DNA of 25,767 bases, taken from DASQPE01 sp041488455 (GTDB lineage: Bacteria > Gemmatimonadota > Gemmatimonadetes > Gemmatimonadales > GWC2-71-9). The stretch is from NCBI GenBank assembly GCA_041488455.1, contig JBGPPG010000038.1:1-25767 (forward strand), given 5' to 3'. Position numbers and translations under genes: made by a program. Below are positions 7,162-13,576 of the stretch, in pieces; the stretch's first letter is position 1, and every line of letters begins with the position of its first letter. The notes beneath the pieces are model-generated. The model did not search any database, had not been told where the DNA came from, and saw only the letters and a program-made list of their open reading frames with translations.

Positions 7162-8037
7162 TCAGCCGGCCCGTGCGAGCATCCAGCGCTCCAGATCCCC
7201 GAGCGCCTGCACGCGATCGAGATCGGCGAAGAGCGCGTGATAGGCCCCCGGATACTCGATGCGCAGCTTGTCCGGCTGACCCACCCGCTCAAAGAACGAG
7301 CGGGTGCCGTCGGGCAAGACCATGCGGTCGGCCCCGCCGTGGAGCAGGAGCAGGGGGACGGGGAACCGCCCGGCCCGGCGGCGAACGCCCGCGGCGGTGG
7401 CGAGCAACTCCGCCGCGAGGCGCGCCGACGCCCGCCCATGGAAGAGCGGGTCGGCCAGGACGGCGTCCCGGGCCTCGGGGTCCCGGGACAGGCCGGAGAG
7501 GTCCAACCCCGTTTCCAGCGTGAAGGTGGGCCACACCCGCGACATCACCCGGCCCAGTGCCAGCAGCCACGACGACGTGCCCACCCGCCCCAGCGGGGGC
7601 GCTGCCGCGATTACGCCGCGAAGCCCGTCGGGATGCTCGAGCGCGAAGTCGAGCACCACCAGACCGCCGAGGCTGTGGCCGAGCAGGAAAAGGGGGCGGT
7701 CCGGCTCCTCCGCCCGGACGAGGTGGAGGAATTGCCCGAGATCGGCGCGGTAGACGCTCCACCGCCGGATGTGGCCCCGCCGCCCGGAAGACCGACCGTT
7801 GCCGCGAAGGTCGAGCGCGTGCACCGCCCAACCCCGGGGTACAAAATGGTCAGCCACGGCCGGATAGAGCCCGCTGTGGTCTCCCAGGCCGTGGACGTTG
7901 ACGAGGACCGCCCGCGGAGGCCCCGCGGGTCGCCAGCTTCGCCGGAACAGCTCGCTGCCGTCGGGTGCGCGGAACGTCGTCTCGCCTTGGATCACGGTAG
8001 TGTCATGCTCGCAGGACTTGTGACTCTCGCTTGACAC
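7162..8037 (-). CDS. Alpha/beta hydrolase, monoacylglycerol-lipase / lysophospholipase-like
   Basis: 291 residues, no signal peptide. Catalytic triad visible: nucleophile Ser122 in GHSLGG, Asp237 in LLLHGGADRMV and His267 in AYHALF; oxyanion region VNVHGLGDHSG (47-56). LDLRGNGRSSGRRGHI is the landmark of the PldB/monoglyceride lipase group (COG2267), which cleaves monoacylglycerols or lysophospholipids. Length fits the family. The GTG at 8037 has no obvious ribosome-binding site, and an in-frame GTG at 7995 (residue 15) is an alternative that would keep the whole fold. The gene is divergent from the OmpA-like gene with 64 bases between the starts, and its end is 93 bases before the ABC importer gene. 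Exact substrate unknown. Confidence 0.88.
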   Translation of the reverse strand: MSSESHKSCEHDTTVIQGETTFRAPDGSELFRRSWRPAGPPRAVLVNVHGLGDHSGLYPAVADHFVPRGWAVHALDLRGNGRSSGRRGHIRRWSVYRADLGQFLHLVRAEEPDRPLFLLGHSLGGLVVLDFALEHPDGLRGVIAAAPPLGRVGTSSWLLALGRVMSRVWPTFTLETGLDLSGLSRDPEARDAVLADPLFHGRASARLAAELLATAAGVRRRAGRFPVPLLLLHGGADRMVLPDGTRSFFERVGQPDKLRIEYPGAYHALFADLDRVQALGDLERWMLARAG

Positions 8038-8101
8038 CGGGGGGGCGCGGGTCCAAACATAGCGAGAGGTGCCAACAGGCCCTTACCCGGAGATCGATCC
8101 C

Positions 8102-8632
8102 ATGAAGCCCAAACGAGAGACGCGCGCCGCGCTCGCGATCGCGGCCGCGATGCTGGCGCTCGGTGCCACGCCGACCCATGCGCAGTTCACCAAGCGCCTT
8201 GGCCAGGCGGTCCAGAGCAACGCCGAGAACCGGGCGATCCAGAAGGTCGTCGACCATGAGAACAAGGCCATCGATGCCGCGCTCTCGGCCAAGCTCACGT
8301 CGGCCGACAACACCGCGGGCGAGGGCTTGTACACGAGTCTCAAGGCGGACGGGCGGGTCACGCTGGAGGGCGTCGCGTTCAAGGAAGGCACCGCGGACAT
8401 GACCGACAGCTCCGCACCCGCGCTCAAGGCGCTGGGGGCGATGCTCAAGGCACACGGCGATGTCCGGGTCCGGATCGAGGCCTACGCCGAGAGCAAGGAG
8501 GTCGCCGTGGCCCGGGCGCAGGCCATCCGCGATGCGCTGGTGAAGGCCTACGGCGTGGACACCGCCCGGCTCCAGACCGAAGGCTATAAGGGCAAGAGCG
8601 CCGAGCAGCGAGTCGAGGTGGTCCAGTTGTAG
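8102..8632 (+). CDS. Secreted OmpA-C-like domain protein
   Basis: 176 residues. It has a clear signal peptide (KPKR start, hydrophobic core, cleavage after THA at about residue 27), so it is exported. ATG 8102 is chosen over the longer frame because it begins the signal peptide and has GGAG nine bases upstream. The C-terminal half resembles the OmpA peptidoglycan-binding fold: VTLEGVAFKEGTADMTDSS, then ALKALGAMLKAHGDVRVRIE, and ARAQAIRDALVKAYGVD followed by LQTEGYKG. The usual GHTD motif is replaced by EAYAES, so peptidoglycan binding may be altered or lost, although the Arg-containing helix remains. There is no beta-barrel. The stop codon is one base from the stop of the convergent gene at 8634. 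Confidence 0.78.
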   Translation: MKPKRETRAALAIAAAMLALGATPTHAQFTKRLGQAVQSNAENRAIQKVVDHENKAIDAALSAKLTSADNTAGEGLYTSLKADGRVTLEGVAFKEGTADMTDSSAPALKALGAMLKAHGDVRVRIEAYAESKEVAVARAQAIRDALVKAYGVDTARLQTEGYKGKSAEQRVEVVQL

Positions 8633-8633
8633 C

Positions 8634-9146
8634 CTACGGGTCGACCAGCGTCGGTTGGTCTTCGCGGAGCCAGCCGTCCACGTTCGCGAGCACATCGCGA
8701 AGCGCGAGTCGCACCGGCTCGCCCCATTGCCGACGATGGAGCGATCCGGGCTCGAAGCCAAGCAGATACAAAGTGGGGCCGGCGTTCCGGGCGTGCTCGG
8801 CCACGAACCCGACCAATGCGGCCCGAGCGGCCTCCGGGGAGTCGAACCGGCCGCCGCCACGGCGGTGGCCTTCGAGGGCCGGGATGATCTGCTCGCGTGA
8901 CATGCCTGCGGCGAAGTGGCGTCTCCGGAGCTCGCGCTCGTCCTCACGCGACGCGGAGCGGGCGAGCACGAGATCGCAGGAGCAGGCGCCCGCGAGCAGC
9001 CGGACACCGGTCCGCGCGGCCGGATGGAGTGCGCGGAGGGCTGCCTGATCCGCGGGATCGGCGAGGTCGGCCGAGAACCCGGCCGGCAGCATGGAGCGCA
9101 GCTCGGAGAGCGTGAGCGGGCTGGCGGCGTAGAGGAAGAAGCACAT
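8634..9146 (-). CDS. Conserved-looking protein of unknown function, Met-Cys N-terminus
   Basis: 170 residues, no signal peptide or membrane helix; probably cytoplasmic. I do not recognise a family. Visible features: it begins MCFFLYAASPLTLSEL, has a CxC motif in LLAGACSCDLVLARS (residues 62-76 or so), then a charged segment SREDERELRRRHFAAG and a later core AGPTLYLLGFEPGSL. The Met-Cys start would leave Cys exposed after Met removal, as in N-terminal-nucleophile amidotransferases, but the rest does not match them. The GTG at 9188 would extend the gene through a heptamer repeat and is rejected; ATG 9146 lacks a good ribosome-binding site and is preceded by a G/C hairpin. It is third in an apparent run after the greA-like and groES-like genes. 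Confidence 0.68.
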   Translation of the reverse strand: MCFFLYAASPLTLSELRSMLPAGFSADLADPADQAALRALHPAARTGVRLLAGACSCDLVLARSASREDERELRRRHFAAGMSREQIIPALEGHRRGGGRFDSPEAARAALVGFVAEHARNAGPTLYLLGFEPGSLHRRQWGEPVRLALRDVLANVDGWLREDQPTLVDP

Positions 9147-9154
9147 GACGGGCA

Positions 9155-9181
9155 GGGGGCCCCGCTTACGAAGGAGCCCCC
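9155..9181 (-). promoter_or_regulatory. G/C hairpin in leader of the unknown gene
   Basis: GGGGGC at 9155-9160 pairs with GCCCCC at 9176-9181 with a 15-base loop. It lies between the groES-like stop and ATG 9146, where the ribosome-binding site would be. There is no T-run, so it is not a standard terminator; it may be an attenuator or translation block. Confidence 0.35.
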
Positions 9182-9182
9182 C

Positions 9183-9195
9183 GTTCACTGTTCAC
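9183..9195. repeat. Heptamer repeat, two units (GTTCACT / GTGAAC family)
   Basis: GTTCACT followed by GTTCAC. It is the same unit as the copy at 9585-9604, 390 bases away, and both sit at gene junctions flanking the groES-like gene. Confidence 0.6.
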
Positions 9196-9200
9196 GTCTT

Positions 9201-9569
9201 TCAGATCGGCAAATCGTCCCGGACCAGCACCAGTATGGCCGCTTGGGGGACGACGAGATACTTCTTGTCCTCGAACGTGATCTCGACGGCGGCCTTCCGG
9301 AAGAAGATCGCGTGATCGCCGACCCGCGCCTGCATGCCGCGCGAGCGACGCTCACTGCCGCCGATCTTCCAGGGCTCGTCGTCCAGGCTTCCCAGGTCGG
9401 CGACGGGGTCGCCGGGGCCGGTGGCCACGATGAGACCGCTCTGGACCTGCTGGGTGTCGAGCGCGGTCGGTGGGAGGTATAGGCCCACCCGCGTGCGGTC
9501 GTCACCCTCTTCCGGGGTGATGAGCACGCGATCGCCGACGACGAGGAGCTGCTTGTCGGGGAATTCCAT
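9201..9569 (-). CDS. Divergent GroES-like (Cpn10 fold) protein
   Basis: 122 residues; GroES itself is about 95. Cpn10 landmarks: VVGDRVLITPEE (10-21), mobile-loop region DDRTRVGLYLPPTA, SGLIVATGPG, then VGDHAIFFRKAAVEITFEDKKYLVV ending in an ILVLV strand. The canonical mobile-loop GGIVL is replaced by VGLYL, and about 15-20 extra residues (DLGSLDDEPWKIGG region) sit between the GPG turn and the VGD strand. No groEL is adjacent, so it is probably a second, specialised copy. ATG 9569 is preceded by GAGG four bases away; the GTG at 9590 lies in a heptamer repeat and is rejected. It lies 17 bases after the greA-like gene and probably shares its transcript. Confidence 0.82.
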   Translation of the reverse strand: MEFPDKQLLVVGDRVLITPEEGDDRTRVGLYLPPTALDTQQVQSGLIVATGPGDPVADLGSLDDEPWKIGGSERRSRGMQARVGDHAIFFRKAAVEITFEDKKYLVVPQAAILVLVRDDLPI

Positions 9570-9584
9570 GGCGCCTCGACTACC

Positions 9585-9604
9585 GTTCACTTCTCACTGT
9601 TCAC
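9585..9604. repeat. Heptamer repeat, three units, overlapping the greA-like stop
   Basis: On the minus strand: GTGAACA, GTGAGAA, GTGAAC, a period of seven with one degenerate unit. The stop codon of the greA-like gene (9587-9589) and its last four or five sense codons lie inside it. Confidence 0.65.
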
Positions 9605-10075
9605 GCTTTCGATCTGGTGCACCGTCACCAGCTCCATGATCCGCACCCGCCGCATCATCGCCGGCAGCCGGAGGCTGATCTCGTCGCCCACCCTTCCATC
9701 CTTGAGGGCGCGGCCCAGCGGCGACGCGAGCGAGATGTGTCCGGCGTCGATGTCCATCATCTCCGCCAGGACCACGGTGTAGATATCGGTCTCGTTGGTC
9801 TCCAGGTCCAGGACCGTGACGCGCGAGCCGAGGCCCACGCGGTCGGTGGGCGCCTCGGTGTTGGCCAGCTGCGTCAGCTGGTTCAGCCGATGATGCAGCT
9901 GCCCGAGGCGTGCCTGGACGAACTGCTGTCGTTCGAGCGCGGCCTTGTATTCCGAGTTCTCACGGAGATCCCCGAGGGCCACGGCTTGCGCGATGGCCTG
10001 AGGGAGGAGGACGTTGAGCTCGTGGCTGAGCTGGTCGATTTCCCGGCCCAGCTTGTCCCGCATTTCACGTATCAT
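9587..10075 (-). CDS. greA: GreA/GreB-family transcript cleavage factor
   Basis: 162 residues, close to the 158 of GreA. The N-terminal coiled coil carries the tip motif LGDLRENSEYKAALERQ; Asp and Glu of DLREN correspond to the acidic residues that reach the RNA polymerase active site and stimulate cleavage of backtracked RNA. The C-terminal FKBP-like domain has VGLGSRVTVLD, ISLASPLGRALKDGRVGDE and a final VRIMELVTV strand. ATG 10075 is preferred; ATG 10063 would also keep the domain, and neither ribosome-binding site is strong. The frame continues upstream to 10207, but that part has no domain and overlaps the divergent gene. The C-terminal VNSEK is encoded by a heptamer repeat. It may be a paralogue rather than the housekeeping GreA. 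Confidence 0.88.
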   Translation of the reverse strand: MIREMRDKLGREIDQLSHELNVLLPQAIAQAVALGDLRENSEYKAALERQQFVQARLGQLHHRLNQLTQLANTEAPTDRVGLGSRVTVLDLETNETDIYTVVLAEMMDIDAGHISLASPLGRALKDGRVGDEISLRLPAMMRRVRIMELVTVHQIESVNSEK

Positions 10076-10106
10076 GACTCTGACCGGACAGACAAGAAAA
10101 CGAGGC

Positions 10107-10128
10107 CCCGGAAAGGGGTCTTTCCGGG
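10107..10128. promoter_or_regulatory. 9-bp perfect palindrome between greA-like and vanX-like genes
   Basis: CCCGGAAAG (10107-10115), loop GGGT, CTTTCCGGG (10120-10128). It lies in the 106-base divergent intergenic region, 32 bases from the greA-like start and 53 from the dipeptidase start. It could be a shared operator or a leader hairpin; no T-run follows. Confidence 0.45.
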
Positions 10129-10181
10129 TCCAATCACCTTCGAGCGGGAGAAGATACCACCATTTGGTTAGGGGCCGATAG

Positions 10182-10883
10182 ATGGCGTCGGTAAACAGAG
10201 GCTGCACAACGAGTTCGGTGGTTGCCGCGGCCGGGCTGATCTACGCCGGTCTCGCCGGATGCGGCGGACAGGCGGCGCCGCAGCCGATCCAGGCCGACTC
10301 ACTCACGGTGCTGCCCGACGCCGTCGCCGAGTCGGCGCTGGTGGACGTCCGCTCGCTCGATCCCGCCATGATGGTGGAGCTCCGGTACGCCACGACCAAT
10401 AACTTCACTGGCGCGGTGCTCCCGGGTTACGGGGCGCAGAGGGCGTTGCTCCGGCGGGAGGCCGCTCGGGCCCTGGCGCGGGTCGAGGCCCGACTCCGGA
10501 CGGGCGGTCTCGGCCTTCGGATCTGGGATGCGTACCGGCCGGTGCGGGCGACCGCGGCGATGGTGGCCTGGGCGGAGCGGGTCGGACGAACCGACCTGCT
10601 GGATCAGGAGTACATCGCCCGGCGGAGCCGCCACAACCTCGGTGTGGCAGTGGATCTCACGCTCGTGGATCTCGTAACCGGCACCGAGCTCGATCTGGGC
10701 ACCCCGTTCGACACGTTCACGGAGGCGGCGCACACAGCGAACGCGGCGGGGCGGGTCCTCCGGTATCGCCAGATCCTGGTGGGGGCGATGGAGTCGGAGG
10801 GGTTCCAGAACTACGAGAACGAATGGTGGCACTTCAGCTACCCGCTGCCGGGAGCGCGGCCGTTCGACCTGCCGATCCGGTAA
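10182..10883 (+). CDS. VanX-like D-Ala-D-Ala dipeptidase, lipoprotein
   Basis: 233 residues. The N-terminal signal has lipobox LAGC (Cys27), so the enzyme is membrane-anchored outside the cytoplasm. Peptidase M15D landmarks: DAYRP with the transition-state Arg119, SRHNLGVAVD with zinc ligands His151 and Asp158, and ENEWWHF with catalytic Glu214 and zinc ligand His217. All key residues are present. Family role: hydrolysis of D-alanyl-D-alanine, used in vancomycin resistance (VanX) or in cell-wall dipeptide recycling. No vanHA-like ligase or dehydrogenase is nearby, so recycling or scavenging is the better inference. ATG 10182 has AGGGG seven bases upstream. The next gene follows after about 50 bases on the same strand. 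Confidence 0.9.
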   Translation: MASVNRGCTTSSVVAAAGLIYAGLAGCGGQAAPQPIQADSLTVLPDAVAESALVDVRSLDPAMMVELRYATTNNFTGAVLPGYGAQRALLRREAARALARVEARLRTGGLGLRIWDAYRPVRATAAMVAWAERVGRTDLLDQEYIARRSRHNLGVAVDLTLVDLVTGTELDLGTPFDTFTEAAHTANAAGRVLRYRQILVGAMESEGFQNYENEWWHFSYPLPGARPFDLPIR

Positions 10884-10934
10884 CTTTCCCGCCCCGTGGA
10901 CCGTCGTGCTCTCCATCCCCGCCCGGAGAACGTC

Positions 10935-12287
10935 GTGAACCGCCTGCTCGGCATCCTGCTGCTCGTTTTCCTCCCGTCGCTGGCGTCCGGTCAGGCCGGG
11001 TCCCCGGCCGGCGCGGTTCCCGTCGAACGGCTGGAGGCCAGACGGGCCGCGCTCGCCAGGCGGCTCGGCGACGGTGTCGCCGTCCTGCGCTCTTCGACGG
11101 CGCGGGACATCGAGGGAGACTACGCGCAGGACAGCGACTATCGCGAGGACAACGACTTCTTCTATCTCACCGGCGCCGAGGCGCCCGAATCGTGGCTGGT
11201 GCTGGTGGCACAGGATTCGGCTCTGGCGCAGACCATCCTGTACCTCCCGGCCCGGGACACGATCACGCCCTACCGCAGCGAGCAGTGGGTCGGTCCAAGA
11301 CTCAATCCGGGCCCCGCTGCGACCGCATTGACTGGAATTCAGGACGTCCGCGCGGCGGACCTGGCGCCGAAGGAGATCCCGGCCCTCATCTTCGCGCCCG
11401 AATCGCCGGCCCGGCGCGGCATGCTCTACGTCAAGCAGGGCCGGACGCAGGCGGACTCGCCGTTCCTTCGCGATTCCATCCTGGCTACCGCAAAGGCCGG
11501 TGGGGACATCCGGGTGGGCAACCTCTCCCTGGAGACGGCGGCGCTCCGGCTGGTCAAGGATGCGGATGAGCTGACGCGGCTCCGGAAGGCCATCGCGCTC
11601 ACCACCGCCGCCGAGCGCGAGGCGATGGCGACGATCAAGCCCGGGGTCTACGAATACGAGATCGAGGCCGTGATCGAGTACACCTTCAGGAAGGGTGGCG
11701 CGGAACGGGTCGGCTTCCCCAGCATCGTGGGCTCGGGGCCTAATTCGGTGGCGCTGCACTACGACACGAGCCGGCGGAAGACGGAGCCCGGAGACGTGGT
11801 GGTGATGGATATCGGAGCGGAGTTCGGCTACCTGACCGCGGACGTGACCCGGACCGCTCCGGTGTCGGGGACGTTCACCCCCCGCCAGCGCGCGATCTAC
11901 CGGCTCGTGCTGGCGACGCAGCAGATGGCGATCGATTCGGTAGCGCCAGGGATGGACATCCCGCGGCTCAACCAGATCGCGCGGGCCTACATGCGGGCGC
12001 ACTCCGACACGCTCTGCGGCAACGTCACGTGTGACAAGTACTTCGTCCACGGCCTCAGCCACTGGCTGGGGATGGACGTGCACGATGTCGGGGACATCCG
12101 CACGCCGCTCACGCCGGGCATGGTGCTCACGGTGGAGCCCGGCATCTACTTGGCGTCGGAGGGATTGGGCGTTCGGATCGAGGACGACGTGCTGGTGACG
12201 GCCGAGGGGCACGAGGTGCTGTCTTCGGGGGCCCCGCGGCAGCCGGAGGAGGTGGAGGCCCTAATCCGGAAGGGCCGCAAGCGGTAG
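10935..12287 (+). CDS. pepP: Exported Xaa-Pro aminopeptidase (aminopeptidase P, M24B)
   Basis: 450 residues. It has an N-terminal AMP_N domain (about 30-170; DYREDNDFFYLTG is typical) and a C-terminal pita-bread M24 domain. The five metal ligands are visible: Asp292 (VVMDIGAEF), Asp303 (TADVTRT), His376 (HGLSHWLGMDVHD), Glu401 (VEPGIY) and Glu416 (RIEDDV). It removes an N-terminal residue before proline. GTG 10935 is preferred: GGAG lies six bases upstream and it begins a signal peptide (NRLLGILLLVFLPSLASG), so this copy is exported, unlike cytoplasmic E. coli PepP. The GTG at 10896 would bury the signal. Two Cys (361, 366) lie in a small insert before the HGLSH motif and may form a disulphide outside the cytoplasm. 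Confidence 0.9.
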   Translation: MNRLLGILLLVFLPSLASGQAGSPAGAVPVERLEARRAALARRLGDGVAVLRSSTARDIEGDYAQDSDYREDNDFFYLTGAEAPESWLVLVAQDSALAQTILYLPARDTITPYRSEQWVGPRLNPGPAATALTGIQDVRAADLAPKEIPALIFAPESPARRGMLYVKQGRTQADSPFLRDSILATAKAGGDIRVGNLSLETAALRLVKDADELTRLRKAIALTTAAEREAMATIKPGVYEYEIEAVIEYTFRKGGAERVGFPSIVGSGPNSVALHYDTSRRKTEPGDVVVMDIGAEFGYLTADVTRTAPVSGTFTPRQRAIYRLVLATQQMAIDSVAPGMDIPRLNQIARAYMRAHSDTLCGNVTCDKYFVHGLSHWLGMDVHDVGDIRTPLTPGMVLTVEPGIYLASEGLGVRIEDDVLVTAEGHEVLSSGAPRQPEEVEALIRKGRKR

Positions 12288-12297
12288 AAGATTGTTC

Positions 12298-12326
12298 TTG
12301 ACGCGCCTCGGTCGCGTGGGTAAAGT
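12298..12326 (+). promoter_or_regulatory. Sigma-70 promoter of the cox operon
   Basis: -35 TTGACG (12298-12303), 17-base spacer, -10 TAAAGT (12321-12326), predicting transcription from about 12333 and a leader of about 60 bases to coxB. The spacer contains a 5-bp inverted repeat, ACGCG (12301-12305) and CGCGT (12313-12317), which could bind a regulator. It is the best promoter match in the window. Confidence 0.65.
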
Positions 12327-12394
12327 CTGTCTTTCCAATGCTCCGTGGCCAATTGGGCGCGAGATCCCTGGCTGACCGACAGGACTTCCACGAC

Positions 12395-13558
12395 ATGCCC
12401 CTTGCAGCCAGAGCCGTCCGGCGTCTGAGCCGGCTGGTCCCCCTGTTCGTCCTCCTCCTGGTCCTCGTCGCGACCGCGTGCTCCCGGGACTTCCCGCAGA
12501 CTACGCTCGCGCCGAAGGGTGACTTGGCCCGGATCGAGGACGACATTTTCTACACGACGGTGAAGTGGGCGGCCCTGGTGTTCGTGCTGGTCGAGGGTGC
12601 CCTCGTCTACGCGATCTTCCGCTTCCGCGGGAGGCCGGGCGATCCGGAGCCGGAGCAGATTCACGGCAACACGCTCGTCGAGATCGCCTGGACCGTGATT
12701 CCGGCCCTCATCCTCGCCGTGATCGCCGTGCCGACCGTGAAGGCCATCTTCAAGGAGAACGAGACGCCCAAGGGCGGGAACGTGCTGACCGTAGAGGTCA
12801 CCGGCCACCAGTGGTGGTGGGAGTTCCGGTACCCGGATCTCAAACTGACCACGGCCAACGAGCTGCACGTGCCGGTGGGACGCACGGTCTCACTCAAGAT
12901 GGGCGCCTATGACGTGGTGCACAGCTTCTGGCTGCCCCAGTTCGCCGGCAAGCGGGACGTCTTCCCCAACCGGGAGACGCGCCTCTGGTTCACCGCCGAG
13001 GCGGCGGGCGAGTACACCGGGCAGTGCGCCGAGTTCTGCGGGATTCAGCACGGGCGGATGGCGTTCCGGGTGGTCGCGCAGGAGCCCGCGGCCTTCGATG
13101 CGTGGGCCGGCCACATGCAGACGCTCGGCGCGCCGGTGGCCGCTGCCGCCGCGACCAGCGCGGACTCGATCCGCACGGCCACCGCCGGCGGCACGGTGCA
13201 GCAGCAGGGGGCCAAGCCGGGCGTGCCCGCTCCGGCGACGGCCGACAGCGCCAAGTCGGCGGCACCACTCGAAGACCCGCTCGTGGCGCAGGGGCAGAAG
13301 CTGTTTCTCTTGAAGGGCTGCGTGGGCTGCCACTCGCTCGTGGCGTACAACGCGCCGACAGGCTTGCTCGGGCCCAACCTCGCTAACGTCGGCGCCCGGA
13401 CCTACATCGCCGCGGGCACGCTTCCGAACACGGACGAAAACCTCGCCCACTGGATCCGCGTGCCGCAGGACGTGAAGCACGGGGTGCTGATGCCCAACCT
13501 CGGCGTGTCTGAGGACGAGGCGAAGGCCCTGGTCGCCTTCCTGCGCACTCACCGGTAA
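12395..13558 (+). CDS. coxB: Cytochrome c oxidase subunit II with fused cytochrome c (caa3 type)
   Basis: 387 residues. It has a lipoprotein-type signal (VATAC, Cys29), two TM helices (about 52-75 and 95-115), then the cupredoxin domain with the aromatic patch HQWWWEFRYP and CuA ligands His176, Cys211, Glu213, Cys215, His219 and Met222 (GQCAEFCGIQHGRM). An Ala/Thr/Ser-rich linker (about 245-295) leads to a cytochrome c domain with CVGCH (309-313) and axial Met366 (LMPNLG). It accepts electrons and passes them via CuA to subunit I. The fused cytochrome c defines a caa3 oxidase. ATG 12395 is chosen (AGGA upstream, start of the signal); ATG 12338 is only about five bases from the predicted transcription start. 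Confidence 0.95.
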   Translation: MPLAARAVRRLSRLVPLFVLLLVLVATACSRDFPQTTLAPKGDLARIEDDIFYTTVKWAALVFVLVEGALVYAIFRFRGRPGDPEPEQIHGNTLVEIAWTVIPALILAVIAVPTVKAIFKENETPKGGNVLTVEVTGHQWWWEFRYPDLKLTTANELHVPVGRTVSLKMGAYDVVHSFWLPQFAGKRDVFPNRETRLWFTAEAAGEYTGQCAEFCGIQHGRMAFRVVAQEPAAFDAWAGHMQTLGAPVAAAAATSADSIRTATAGGTVQQQGAKPGVPAPATADSAKSAAPLEDPLVAQGQKLFLLKGCVGCHSLVAYNAPTGLLGPNLANVGARTYIAAGTLPNTDENLAHWIRVPQDVKHGVLMPNLGVSEDEAKALVAFLRTHR

Positions 13559-13576
13559 ACCTTCTCAGGACGGCTC

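Noticed and set aside
9570..9590. GTG start at 9590 for the groES-like gene, and likewise GTG 9188 for the next gene
   Set aside because: Both GTGs fall in the heptamer repeats; internal ATGs begin the recognisable proteins.
10299..12212. Long open frame on the minus strand across the dipeptidase and aminopeptidase genes
   Set aside because: It is opposite two genes with intact catalytic motifs, is rich in Arg/His/Gly/Pro, and has no domain; typical of high-GC antisense frames.
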